From an archaeon (GTDB lineage: Archaea; Nanobdellota; Nanobdellia; Pacearchaeales; GW2011-AR1): a stretch of DNA of 35,433 nucleotides. Every line of letters starts with the position of its first letter. The stretch's first letter is position 1. Location of the stretch: contig JABIDS010000001.1 in the NCBI GenBank assembly GCA_018651605.1, forward strand, positions 1 to 35,433. Direction: 5' to 3'. The translations under genes were made by a program, and so were the position numbers. The notes below the pieces were generated by a model. The model did not search any database. It had not been told where the DNA came from and saw nothing but the letters and a program-made list of their open reading frames with translations. Shown here piece after piece: positions 14,686-22,202 of the stretch.

Positions 14686-14695
14686 TTTATAAATA
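14686..14695 (-). promoter_or_regulatory. TATA box, leaderless promoter
   Basis: TATTTATAAA on the minus strand, about 26 nt before ATG 14664. Confidence 0.65.
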
Positions 14696-14767
14696 TTATG
14701 TATTTTTAGGATATATTTTGGAGTTGGGGGTTTTGAGAATGGGTTGGTTAGGGAGGTTAATAGTGTT

Positions 14768-14975
14768 ATTGAATTTCCACCCCTGCAGAAGGCCGTGCTC
14801 GCACTTTTCCCTTCCGCCCCGTTGCAGTCTTGAAAAGTTGTTAGAGGGTTTATTTTTTCAGAGAATCTATAGATTCTCTGACTCGTAAAAACAAGCTATA
14901 AGCCCCATTGTTTTTCCTATGTAGAGGAGTTTTTCTTTGGAGGTTAGGAGTAGTTTGGTTGTTAGGATTTGATTA
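14768..14975 (+). repeat. Dispersed structured element, copy E3
   Basis: TTGAATTTCCACC leads into GCAGAAG (14785-14791), pairing with CTTCCGC (14811-14817) with one mismatch, and an inner GTGC/GCAC hairpin (14795-14804). Then come GTTAGAGGGTTTATTTTTTC, a 24-nt palindrome (14858-14881), the stem AAAAACAA (14887-14894)/TTGTTTTT (14908-14915), and a GGAGTAGTTTGGTTGTTAGG tail. The copy lies between two divergent promoters in the 391-base gap 14665-15055, so it cannot be a terminator of either flanking gene. Nothing else is seen in the gap. Confidence 0.78.
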
Positions 14976-15026
14976 AGATAATAAGATAAAATAAATTATT
15001 AGTCCAAAGTCGGTTATCCGCAATAT

Positions 15027-15035
15027 CTTTAAATA
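15027..15035 (+). promoter_or_regulatory. TATA box, leaderless promoter
   Basis: CTTTAAATA centred 25 nt before ATG 15056. Confidence 0.7.
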
Positions 15036-15055
15036 GTCTTTTCTTTTTATTAGGC

Positions 15056-16126
15056 ATGCTAACTTTGAAGGAAATAGATGAGATAAGAGAACATTTGGAA
15101 AAGGCGCAGAATCCGCTTTTTCTTTTTGATAATGATAATGATGGTTTGACGAGTTTTTTGATTTTGCAGAGGTTTATTGGGAGGGGGAAGGGGATTGCAA
15201 TTAAGACGTTTCCTGATTTGAATATTATTTATCATAAAAGGGTTAGAGAGTTGAATCCTGATTATATTTTTATTTTGGATAAGGCGTTGGTTTCTGATGA
15301 GTTTTTGGAGAAAGTTAAGGAAGATAATATTCCTGTTGTTTGGATTGATCATCATCAGGTGGATGTAGAGAAAAATAAATGGATAAAGGATTCTTATATT
15401 AATTATTATAATCCTTATTTGAATGATAAGACGAATGAACCTGTGGCATATTTGTCTTATAAGATTGCTAATCGTAAAGAAGATATTTGGTTGGCGATGG
15501 TGGGTTGTATTAGTGATTGTTATATGCCTGATTTTTATGATGAGTTTGTTGAAAAGTTTCCTGAGTTAGGTTTGAAGAATCCGAAGTCTCCTTTTGATTT
15601 GCTTTATAATTCTGAGATTGGGAGGATTTCTAGGATTTTGGATTTTTCTTTGAAAGATACTACGACGAATGTTGTTCAGATGTTGAAGTTTATGATGAAG
15701 GCTCGTGGGCCTTTGGATATTTTGGATGAGAGTTCTGGAACTAAACAGTTGTTGAAAAGGTTTGAGGAGATAAATTCTAAGTATCAGGATTTGATTTTGA
15801 GGGCGCGGGAAAGTGTTGAGGGTGATTTGCTTTATTTTCAATATAGTGGTAATTTGAGTTTGAGTTCTAATATTTCTAATCAGTTGATGTATGAGTTTCC
15901 TGACAAGGTTATTGTTGTAGTTTATATTAATAAGGAGATTGGAAATATTTCTTTGAGAGGTCCTGGGAATGTTTTGAAGTTGACTCTTGATGTAATTGAG
16001 GGGATTGATGGGGCAACTGGTGGTGGGCATGAGAAGGCTACTGGAGCGAAGATGGTTGTTGGTGAATTAGCCGGGTTTAAGGTTGCAGTTGAGAAGGCTG
16101 TTGAGAAGGGTGTGGGGTTGGTTTAG
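15056..16126 (+). CDS. DHH-family phosphoesterase (RecJ-like)
   Basis: A 356-residue metal-dependent phosphoesterase or nuclease. Motif I is FDNDNDGLTS (Asp25, 27, 29), the family signature is VWIDHHQ (Asp98-His99-His100), with VGCISDCY further on as the DHH-domain Asp motif. The C-terminal DHHA1 domain ends with GGGHEKATGA (from residue 322), the substrate-binding glycine-rich motif. Archaeal relatives include the GINS-associated nuclease GAN and other RecJ-like exonucleases, as well as nano-RNA or cyclic-dinucleotide phosphodiesterases; the sequence alone does not decide. It lies alone behind a leaderless promoter. Confidence 0.93.
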   Translation: MLTLKEIDEIREHLEKAQNPLFLFDNDNDGLTSFLILQRFIGRGKGIAIKTFPDLNIIYHKRVRELNPDYIFILDKALVSDEFLEKVKEDNIPVVWIDHHQVDVEKNKWIKDSYINYYNPYLNDKTNEPVAYLSYKIANRKEDIWLAMVGCISDCYMPDFYDEFVEKFPELGLKNPKSPFDLLYNSEIGRISRILDFSLKDTTTNVVQMLKFMMKARGPLDILDESSGTKQLLKRFEEINSKYQDLILRARESVEGDLLYFQYSGNLSLSSNISNQLMYEFPDKVIVVVYINKEIGNISLRGPGNVLKLTLDVIEGIDGATGGGHEKATGAKMVVGELAGFKVAVEKAVEKGVGLV

Positions 16127-16182
16127 ATTTGTTGGAGTGGGTTGTTTTAGATTGGAAGATTTGACTGATTTTTTGGGATAAA

Positions 16183-16190
16183 TTTATAAA
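16183..16190 (+). promoter_or_regulatory. TATA box, leaderless promoter
   Basis: TTTATAAA centred about 26 nt before ATG 16213. Confidence 0.65.
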
Positions 16191-16212
16191 GTCTGAGGTA
16201 TAAATTATTTTC

Positions 16213-16506
16213 ATGGCATTTAAATTAGAGTATGATTCGAGTTATAAGATGTGGTCTGGAGGTTACTTTACTTGTGATGGTAATTGCACTAATGATCCTA
16301 ATGGAAAGTTTCCTGAACATAAAGGTGATTGTCCATTTAAAGATGAGGGAGATTCAGCGTTTACATATCATTTTGGAATTGGGGTTGCAATGCACTTAAA
16401 AAGAGATAGGGAATATCAAATTCCTCGTTCAGGAAGAACAGTAGTCTTGAAATTAGAGGATTTAGAAAAAACTGTTCGTGAGGAAGTAGATAAGGTTGTT
16501 GTTTAA
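16213..16506 (+). CDS. Hypothetical protein with a small Cys/His cluster
   Basis: A 97-residue soluble protein that I do not recognise. Near the N-terminus are CDGNC, HKGDC and FTYHFG (residues about 20-55), three cysteines and two histidines that could bind a metal. The C-terminal half is a strand-helix unit (RTVVLKLEDLEKTVREEVDKVVV). It converges on the next gene with 2 nt between stop codons. Codon usage is AT-rich with many AAA/GAA, like the other small unknown genes. Confidence 0.78.
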   Translation: MAFKLEYDSSYKMWSGGYFTCDGNCTNDPNGKFPEHKGDCPFKDEGDSAFTYHFGIGVAMHLKRDREYQIPRSGRTVVLKLEDLEKTVREEVDKVVV

Positions 16507-16508
16507 TT

Positions 16509-16751
16509 TTAAAAATTAAGTTCTCTTAAAAAATCATCTTCATCTGTTGGAGAAGGTTCATTATCTAATTCAAGTTCTAAGATTCCTTTATTATGTTTGT
16601 GTAGAGTTGTTAATGAATGTAATTTTTCTTTTTCGTCTTGTTGCGTTGTGAACCAATCTTCATTTGGGGGAGGTAATACTGGTTGGAAGATTTTAAGGGG
16701 GGGACGATATTCTAATTCTGCTCCAAGTGTTCCTTCTGCATAACCTTCCAT
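16509..16751 (-). CDS. Hypothetical acidic protein
   Basis: An 80-residue acidic protein, probably partly disordered, with PPLKIFQPVLPPPNEDW in the middle and a very acidic C-terminus (NEPSPTDEDDFLRELNF). There is no recognised family, membrane segment or cysteine. Its reality rests on a well-placed TATA box (16773-16780) giving a leaderless ATG, and on tight convergent packing with the gene at 16213. ProRS lies downstream on the same strand but has its own promoter. Confidence 0.68.
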   Translation of the reverse strand: MEGYAEGTLGAELEYRPPLKIFQPVLPPPNEDWFTTQQDEKEKLHSLTTLHKHNKGILELELDNEPSPTDEDDFLRELNF

Positions 16752-16772
16752 GTAGAATTTTAAGTTTTGTTC

Positions 16773-16780
16773 TTTATAAA
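16773..16780 (-). promoter_or_regulatory. TATA box, leaderless promoter
   Basis: TTTATAAA on the minus strand, about 25 nt before ATG 16751. Confidence 0.6.
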
Positions 16781-16804
16781 TTTATTTGTGATTTTAGGTT
16801 AGAA

Positions 16805-18253
16805 TTAATATTGTCTTGCAACATATGTAACATGATTGGCTTTTTTTCCACATATGACGCATTTTTGAAAGTTGTTTTTTTCTTTATCTAATCTTGTTCC
16901 TCGAACTTGAGCTCCGGTTTCTTTTTCAATTAGTTCTGCACATTTTGTTCCATCTTTGTTCATTGAACAAAAGCCGCATCTTGCTATTTTTCCTGAGTCT
17001 ATAATTTCTTTTAACTCTTTTTTAGTTTTAGTGTCTGTGATTTTTCCTTTAAATAAATTTTCAGCTTGTTTTTTTATGTTTTTGTCTATATCTACTGATG
17101 TTTTGTTTATGTAGGTTAGGAGTTCTTTTTCTTTGATTTTTTCTTTTTTCTCAGTATCTCTTCTGAAGATTGTTAAATTTTTTTCTTGAATTTCTTTGTT
17201 TCCTAATTCAATTCTTAATGGGGTTCCTTTCATTTCCCAGAAGTATAGTTTTTCTCCAAATGTTTTTTCTGTCTTGTCTACTTCAACCGATATTTTGTTA
17301 TCCCATAATGTTTCTCTTAATTCTTCTGCTTTTTTTATTATTTTTTTGTCATTGTTGATTGGAACTATGATTACTTGAACTGGGGCTATTTTCCAAGGAA
17401 ATTTTAATCCTTTATTGTCTCCGTGAACTGCGATGATGCTTGCGAAGATTCTTGAAATTGCTGGGCCGTAACATGTTAACCAGACTAATTTTTCTTTTTC
17501 ATTTTTATCTACGAATTTTACATTAAATGCTTTTGCAAAATCTTGGTTTAAGAGATGTGTTGATGGTTGTTGGACTAGTTTTCCGTCTGGGTTTAGGACA
17601 TCTGCTGCGAATGTTCTTTTTGCTCCTGGAAATTTATCCCATTCTGGTCTTTCGAAAACTATGAATGGTAAACAAAAAATATCTCCTAATATTTTTTTTG
17701 AAGTGTCCATATCTTGGTAGACTTGTTCCATTGCGTTTTCTTCTGATTCATGAGCGCAGTGTGTTTCTATCCAATGAAATTCCCTGCTTCTTAAGAAAGG
17801 ACGTGTTGCTTTTGTTTCATACCTAAATATGTTAGCTCTTTGATAGGTTTTGAATGGTAAATCTTTGTAGCTCCTTATCCATAATGAGAACATTTGATAG
17901 AATGCTGTTTCAGAGGTTGGTCTTAGTGCTAATTTTTCTTTAAATTTTTTCTTTCCTCCTTCTGTTACCCAAAAAACTTCTGGAGTAAATCCTTTGACGT
18001 GTTCACCTTCTAAATTGAAATTTTCTTTTGGAATTAGTGTTGGGAACCAGTAAGGTTTGTGTCCTTTTCTTCTTAGTTCTCTTTCTAGATAATGGTACAT
18101 TTTTTCCATGCTTAATACTGACCATGGTTGAAAAACTAAAAATCCCTTTACATTGTATCTTAAGTCTCCGAGTTCTGCTTTTTGAACAATGTCTGTATAC
18201 CATTCTGAAAAGTTTTCATCTTTGTCAATATTGAATGTGGTTTTCTTTGCCAT
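16805..18253 (-). CDS. proS: Prolyl-tRNA synthetase, archaeal/eukaryotic type
   Basis: Charges tRNA(Pro). The 482 residues show NFSEWYTDIVQKAELGD at the N-terminus, the class II core with LALRPTSETAFYQMFSLWIRSY, QRANIFRYETKATRPFLRSREFHWIE (motif 2 region), and GPAISRIFASIIAVHGD (motif 3). The anticodon-binding domain (IAPVQVIIVPI) follows, then a C-terminal zinc domain with CGFC (Cys426, Cys429), Cys438 and CVIC (Cys465, Cys468), ending in the terminal tyrosine ARQY typical of this type. The bacterial editing insertion is absent, as expected. It has a leaderless promoter (TATA 18275-18282). Confidence 0.97.
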   Translation of the reverse strand: MAKKTTFNIDKDENFSEWYTDIVQKAELGDLRYNVKGFLVFQPWSVLSMEKMYHYLERELRRKGHKPYWFPTLIPKENFNLEGEHVKGFTPEVFWVTEGGKKKFKEKLALRPTSETAFYQMFSLWIRSYKDLPFKTYQRANIFRYETKATRPFLRSREFHWIETHCAHESEENAMEQVYQDMDTSKKILGDIFCLPFIVFERPEWDKFPGAKRTFAADVLNPDGKLVQQPSTHLLNQDFAKAFNVKFVDKNEKEKLVWLTCYGPAISRIFASIIAVHGDNKGLKFPWKIAPVQVIIVPINNDKKIIKKAEELRETLWDNKISVEVDKTEKTFGEKLYFWEMKGTPLRIELGNKEIQEKNLTIFRRDTEKKEKIKEKELLTYINKTSVDIDKNIKKQAENLFKGKITDTKTKKELKEIIDSGKIARCGFCSMNKDGTKCAELIEKETGAQVRGTRLDKEKNNFQKCVICGKKANHVTYVARQY

Positions 18254-18274
18254 GGTTTGAGAAAGAGTTTAGGT

Positions 18275-18282
18275 TTTATAAA
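18275..18282 (-). promoter_or_regulatory. TATA box of proS, leaderless promoter
   Basis: TTTATAAA on the minus strand, about 25 nt before ATG 18253. Confidence 0.65.
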
Positions 18283-18299
18283 TTTAAGTGAAATGGGAT

Positions 18300-18308
18300 A
18301 TTTTTAAA
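18300..18308 (+). promoter_or_regulatory. Probable TATA box of the tRNA gene
   Basis: ATTTTTAAA about 44 nt before the tRNA 5' end, leaving a short leader to be removed by RNase P. Confidence 0.45.
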
Positions 18309-18347
18309 CCAATAATCTTATTAATGGATGATATTACTTATTTCTAT

Positions 18348-18419
18348 GAGCCCGTAGTTCAATGGATAGAATGCCAGGTTTCGGCCCTGTTGATCGGAGT
18401 TCGAATCTTCGCGGGCTCA
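18348..18419 (+). tRNA. tRNA-Arg, anticodon UCG
   Basis: All four arms fold. The acceptor is GAGCCCG (18348-18354) with CGGGCTC (18412-18418) and discriminator A. The D arm is GTTC/GAAT with GG in the loop. The anticodon stem is CCAGG/CCTGT (one C-U mismatch at its outer end) with loop TTTCGGC, reading anticodon TCG, codon CGA. The variable loop is 4 nt (TGAT). The T arm is CGGAG-TTCGAAT-CTTCG. No intron; no encoded CCA. Confidence 0.93.
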
Positions 18420-18432
18420 TTTTTTAAAAAGA

Positions 18433-18440
18433 TTTATAAA
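18433..18440 (+). promoter_or_regulatory. TATA box of the permease gene
   Basis: TTTATAAA about 44 nt before ATG 18480; a GAGG before the ATG may serve as ribosome site. Confidence 0.55.
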
Positions 18441-18479
18441 TAATTAATTGTATTTTATTATAATAATGAGGATGAAATT

Positions 18480-19592
18480 ATGAGTAGAAAATTTTGGGCA
18501 ACGACGTTTACATTGACTGGGGCGACAATAGGTGCAGGGATTCTTGGGCTTCCTTATGTATTTTCTCAATCTGGAATATTGATTGGACTTTTTTGGATAA
18601 TTTTTTTAGGGACAATAATGATTTATACAAATTTATGTTTGGGGGAGGTTGCTCTTCGAACAAAAGGGAAGCATCAATTAATTGGATATACTGGGATTTA
18701 TCTTGGGAAGATTCCAAAAAGAATAATGTTATTTGCAGTTGTGTTTGGAATTTATTCAGCATTGATTGCGTATTTGATTGGAGAAAGTCAAAGTCTTTCT
18801 TATTTATTTACAGGATCTACTGGAATGGCGTTATACTTTGCATTGGGTTTTTGGTTGCTTATGACTTTGTTATTAAGAGAGGGTTTGAAGGGGTTAAAAA
18901 AGGTGGAGCTTTGGGGAGTTATAGGAATAATTATTTTAGTTCTTAGTATAACTATATATTATTCTCCCCAGATAAACTTTTCTAATTATTGTTATAATAA
19001 TTTTGATAATTTATTTCTTCCATTTGGTGTTGTCCTCTTTGCACTTTTGGGTTTTACAGCAATACCTGAATTAAGAATGGAAATTAAAGGAGATGAAAAA
19101 AAATTAAAAAGAGCGATAATGTTTGGAACTTTTATTTCAATAATTGTTTATATTATTTTTAGTTTAGTTTTTGTTGGAGTTTTAGGGACTGAAGTAAGTC
19201 AAGTGGCTACATTGAGTTTAGGAAAATTAGTTATCTTGTTGGGAATTTTTACAATGCTTACAAGTTATTTTGTTTTAAGTTTTGCATTAAAAGATATTTT
19301 TAGTTTTGATTTGGGATATTCGAAAACAAAAACTTTTTTATTAACTGCGTTTTTGCCTTTGGTTGCGTACTTGGTTCTTTATTTTGTTGGGCAACTTAAT
19401 TTTATAACTGTTTTGGGAATTGGAGGAGTAATCTCTGGAGGTTTAACCGGAATATTGATACTTCAAATGAATAAGAATGCTAAGGTGCAGGGTAAGCGTA
19501 AGCCTGAATATGAAATTCCGATTAATTTATTTGTGATTGTTTTGTTGTCAATTATATTTTTAATGGGGATTTTTTTGGAGTTAGGGTTTTAG
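18480..19592 (+). CDS. Amino-acid permease (APC superfamily, aromatic/hydroxy amino-acid type)
   Basis: A 370-residue membrane protein with about 10-11 transmembrane segments. The N-terminal signature TGATIGAGILGLPYVFSQSG has the G-x-G-I-L-x-L-P unwound helix 1 that binds substrate in the Aa_trans and Trp/Tyr permease families. A later conserved helix begins LGFTAIPELRMEIKGDEKKLKRAI. It probably imports amino acids, useful in a reduced genome dependent on a host or on uptake; the substrate cannot be read from the sequence. It follows the tRNA-Arg gene and is followed by a hairpin-rich gap. Confidence 0.9.
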   Translation: MSRKFWATTFTLTGATIGAGILGLPYVFSQSGILIGLFWIIFLGTIMIYTNLCLGEVALRTKGKHQLIGYTGIYLGKIPKRIMLFAVVFGIYSALIAYLIGESQSLSYLFTGSTGMALYFALGFWLLMTLLLREGLKGLKKVELWGVIGIIILVLSITIYYSPQINFSNYCYNNFDNLFLPFGVVLFALLGFTAIPELRMEIKGDEKKLKRAIMFGTFISIIVYIIFSLVFVGVLGTEVSQVATLSLGKLVILLGIFTMLTSYFVLSFALKDIFSFDLGYSKTKTFLLTAFLPLVAYLVLYFVGQLNFITVLGIGGVISGGLTGILILQMNKNAKVQGKRKPEYEIPINLFVIVLLSIIFLMGIFLELGF

Positions 19593-19608
19593 AAGATTGG
19601 TTCGTTGG

Positions 19609-19740
19609 GGGTTGATGGAGTAGATTGGTTCGCCTTTGGCTTACAGCTTATTTTTAGAGAATCAAAGATTCTCTAACTCTGAAAATTCTTTTGTAGAATT
19701 TTCCGATTATGTCAAAGTGCCTGACTTTGTCAAGACACTT
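19609..19740 (+). repeat. Hairpin-rich intergenic element (E8, divergent member)
   Basis: A series of palindromes: GCC-TTT-GGC (about 19632-19640), TTAGAGAATC-AAA-GATTCTCTAA (19654-19676) and GAAAATTC/GAATTTTC (19681-19703). The GAGAATC/GATTCTC hairpin is the same module found in E2 and E3. A GGAGTAGATTGGTT motif (about 19617) matches the tail of the other elements. The core CGAAAAT stem is not recognisable. Confidence 0.5.
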
Positions 19741-19842
19741 TTCTAATTTTCTTGATAGTGTTTAAATTTTAGAATCATGGGAGGAGTAGAAGGGTTTTTG
19801 AAATTAGGAATAATTTTGGATAACCTGTTTTATTCATAAATT

Positions 19843-20532
19843 CTAACTAACACTTTCTAATAATTTGTTAACATCTTTTTTGTCAACTAGTCCTTTAATC
19901 TTAATTAAATCATCTCTAGCTTCTAAATCTCCTTTGAAATCTGGTAGTTTGATTTTATCACCTTCTGAACGAACTGAGATTTTTCCATTATCAATGTCAA
20001 TTTTTCCAGAGGTTTCAAATGATAATGATGGAAGATAAAAATCTATTAGTTTGATATAAGCATAATTAGCGTCTATTAAATTGGTGTTTATGCCCTTTCC
20101 TGAATCTAATGAGATAGGTAGTCCATCAAAGAATATTGTTGATGAATCTCCTTTTAATTCAATTTTGCTTCCTGGAGAGATTATGACTTTTCCTTTGAAG
20201 TTGTCTAGGATAATGCTTGCACTGTTATCTTTGATGACATCTATTTTTTGTTTCCCAATATAAAAACTAGCTGGGCCATTTATTCTTAGGTTGATTTTTT
20301 TAATTTCGCTATTGATTTCAAATTCTTCAGAAGTTTTAAGCTCTGCACGAACTTGTGAACCTCCTTCAAAGGAAGTTGGGTCTCGGATAACATTTCCTGT
20401 TATTTTCCCAGTAAAACTTGAAGGATTATAGGCACTATAAAATAAGAATGCTAAGATTCCTAAGAATATTAAAAATAAGTATGACTTCCAATGGCGTTTT
20501 GGTTTTTTGACTGGAATTGGCATTGGGTCCAT
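19843..20532 (-). CDS. Membrane-anchored extracellular protein with 'TGNVI' motif
   Basis: 229 residues. A short basic, proline-rich cytoplasmic start (MDPMPIPVKKPKRHWK) is followed by one transmembrane helix (SYLFLIFLGILAFLFYSAY). Then comes GKITGNVIR, a juxtamembrane phrase that I associate with secreted or anchored proteins of Pacearchaeota/Woesearchaeota. The rest is a strand-rich outer domain (repeated short strands such as ASFYIGKQKIDVIKD, KIELKGDSSTIFFDG) without cysteines, possibly a beta-helix or adhesin-like fold. It overlaps the PH-domain gene by 1 nt (TAATG), so the two are translationally coupled and may act together at the cell surface. Confidence 0.82.
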   Translation of the reverse strand: MDPMPIPVKKPKRHWKSYLFLIFLGILAFLFYSAYNPSSFTGKITGNVIRDPTSFEGGSQVRAELKTSEEFEINSEIKKINLRINGPASFYIGKQKIDVIKDNSASIILDNFKGKVIISPGSKIELKGDSSTIFFDGLPISLDSGKGINTNLIDANYAYIKLIDFYLPSLSFETSGKIDIDNGKISVRSEGDKIKLPDFKGDLEARDDLIKIKGLVDKKDVNKLLESVS

Positions 20533-21011
20533 TATCTTTTTCTACCTCCATGTGCTTCAATTTTATTTTCTAAAAAATCAACAAATTCATCTGGGCGATT
20601 AATTCCTTTAACAACTTCTACATTTACTTTTGAATACATATGAACTTCTATATCTCCGTAAGAAAAAATTCTTTGCCAAATATTTTGAATAACTTCTGAA
20701 TCACTTATTGCACCAAATTCTACTCGTTTGTAGTTAGTTGAAAAATATCCTTTTTTATGAATTAGTGCAGTGTTGGTAACTTCATATGAATGTCCGAACC
20801 TATGAATTTCTGTAGCTACGATGCAAATAATTGAAAAAATAAAGACTAGTTTTGTTGCATTTTTATTTAAGGGTTTATCTGAAGTTTCAATAACGATTAC
20901 TGCGGTGATTAGGATAATTATCATTAAATAAATTATAAGATATATTTTACGTGAGCCTCTAACTTGTAATTTTGGTTGGTTTAACCAAGCCTCTTTTTCT
21001 TTTTTATCCAT
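20532..21011 (-). CDS. PH-domain membrane protein (YdbS/YdbT-like, bPH2)
   Basis: 159 residues. Two hydrophobic helices (KIYLIIYLMIIILITAVIVI and LVFIFSIICIVATEI) are followed by a bacterial-type PH domain: YEVTNTALIHKKGYFS, KRVEFGAISDSEVIQNIWQRIFSYGDIEVH, and VEVVKGINRPDEFVDFLENKI. The conserved IQNIWQRIFSYGDIEV block is diagnostic. The family is membrane-bound and of uncertain function, possibly in envelope integrity. It has a leaderless promoter and is coupled to the TGN-motif gene. Confidence 0.9.
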   Translation of the reverse strand: MDKKEKEAWLNQPKLQVRGSRKIYLIIYLMIIILITAVIVIETSDKPLNKNATKLVFIFSIICIVATEIHRFGHSYEVTNTALIHKKGYFSTNYKRVEFGAISDSEVIQNIWQRIFSYGDIEVHMYSKVNVEVVKGINRPDEFVDFLENKIEAHGGRKR

Positions 21012-21032
21012 TAGATGAGAAGGGAATTAGTT

Positions 21033-21040
21033 TTTATAAA
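21033..21040 (-). promoter_or_regulatory. TATA box, leaderless promoter
   Basis: TTTATAAA on the minus strand, about 25 nt before ATG 21011. Confidence 0.65.
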
Positions 21041-21051
21041 GATTTAGTTTA

Positions 21052-21915
21052 TCATCTATTAATCGTAACAGCAATAATTATGCAGATAATGATTATAATT
21101 GAAGAGACGATTTGTTTCCATTCTATTTTTTCTTTTAGGTATATCCAAGCAAAGAAATAAATGAAGATTGGGGCTAAGATTAGTAACATTGTTGTGAAAA
21201 CGATTCCAAGGTTAATGTATCCATAATACATGATTAATCTGTAGATGACCCAGATGATTCCTCCTGCGAAAATCATTCCTTTGGTTTTGTTTTTGATTGT
21301 GTTTATTTTAGGGTGGAAGATTGCCCAGACAATGATGAAGATTAATAGGCTTCTGATGAAATAAAAACTAATGGAATTATAATGATGTAAGATGAATTTA
21401 GATAAGACTAATTCTATTGCAAATAATAATCCTCCTATGATTGCGGCGATGGCGTATTTGTTGAAGAAAATGTGGTCTTTTTTAGTGTGTGACCAGACTA
21501 GTGATAAACTTGCTATTAGTGCTAAAATTAATATTGACCAAGTTCCTTCATTGGCGTAAATGTCAAAAAAGAAACTTAAAATAAATGCGAATAGGATTGT
21601 GAATAATGGTTGCATGAGTCTTATTGGTTCGATGTCTGAGATGTCTTCTTTTTTTAGAGAGTAAATGATAAATAAATTTGCGATAATTGAAAGTGTTACG
21701 ATAATTAGCATGATTATGATGCTGGTTGGTTGGAGGGCTGGAGGTTGGACATCCCAGAAAAAAAACATGAATGGAAACATGACAAGTATGATTGCTAAGA
21801 ATCCATAGACGATGTAATTATGAGAATTAATATTATGTTTTCTGAGGACTTTTTTTTGTAGGGTGACTCCTATACCTTCTAAAAATGCTCCGAATAATGG
21901 TAGATAGATTACTAT
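21052..21915 (-). CDS. EamA/DMT-family transporter, probable AUA start
   Basis: A drug/metabolite-type transporter with about ten transmembrane helices in two EamA halves; the substrate is unknown. The first ATG (21780) would begin inside a helix (MFPFMFFFW) and give only 242 residues. The frame is open upstream and encodes a proper first helix: VIYLPLFGAFLEGIGVTLQKK, then VLRKHNINSHNYIVYGFLAILV. There is no ATG, GTG or TTG there. An ATA at 21915 sits 5 nt after GAGGTG, in the same layout as real starts nearby (AGGTTTAAAATG at 8308). With it the protein is 287 residues, normal for the family. The C-terminal half ends YLKEKIEWKQIVSSIIIIICI. Confidence 0.85.
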   Translation of the reverse strand: MVIYLPLFGAFLEGIGVTLQKKVLRKHNINSHNYIVYGFLAIILVMFPFMFFFWDVQPPALQPTSIIIMLIIVTLSIIANLFIIYSLKKEDISDIEPIRLMQPLFTILFAFILSFFFDIYANEGTWSILILALIASLSLVWSHTKKDHIFFNKYAIAAIIGGLLFAIELVLSKFILHHYNSISFYFIRSLLIFIIVWAIFHPKINTIKNKTKGMIFAGGIIWVIYRLIMYYGYINLGIVFTTMLLILAPIFIYFFAWIYLKEKIEWKQIVSSIIIIICIIIAVTINR

Positions 21916-21949
21916 TTTTACACCTCTTGTTTGAATTAAGGGGAGGAGG

Positions 21950-21958
21950 TTTAAAAAT
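21950..21958 (-). promoter_or_regulatory. TATA box of the DMT transporter
   Basis: ATTTTTAAA on the minus strand, about 39 nt before the ATA at 21915. This leader length is like other genes here that use a ribosome site. Confidence 0.5.
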
Positions 21959-21999
21959 GTTTATGTGGATTTTTTGGTTTTTTCTGTTGCGGAAAGGTT

Positions 22000-22165
22000 T
22001 TAATTTCCCCCCCCACGGAAAGCCGTACTTCGTACTTTTCCTGGCTCCTAAGCCTGCTCGTTATTCTATTTTAAAATAGAACTTCGCAAACTTACTCGTC
22101 CTTCCCTTGTCTTAAAATGTTGATGGAGGGTTTATTTTTGGAGATGAGTAGATTGGCTGTTAGGG
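22000..22165 (+). repeat. Dispersed structured element, copy E4
   Basis: TTTTAATTTCCCC leads into GGAAA (22017-22021), pairing with TTTCC (22037-22041) around GTAC-TTC-GTAC (22025-22035). The perfect 18-nt palindrome TTCTATTTTAAAATAGAA (22064-22081) is inserted after it. Then GGAGGGTTTATTTTTGGAGA and the tail GATGAGTAGATTGGCTGTTA. It lies in the divergent gap between the transporter and tatD. Confidence 0.68.
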
Positions 22166-22172
22166 GGGTTAA

Positions 22173-22181
22173 TTTTATTAA
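22173..22181 (+). promoter_or_regulatory. TATA box, leaderless promoter
   Basis: TTTTATTAA centred 26 nt before ATG 22203, immediately after element E4. Confidence 0.55.
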
Positions 22182-22202
22182 CCTTTTTTTGTTGGGTTTT
22201 TT

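Noticed and set aside
12181-14917. CRISPR array or tRNA-like genes in the repeat-rich gaps
   Set aside because: There are no regularly spaced repeats with unique spacers and no cas genes. The palindromes do not form a cloverleaf; the only tRNA seen is at 18348-18419.
21885-22079. Plus-strand 64-residue ORF behind a GGAGGAGG-like sequence
   Set aside because: It overlaps the start and promoter of the DMT transporter on the other strand and runs into element E4. The translation (Trp/Phe/Leu followed by proline and lysine) is not protein-like.
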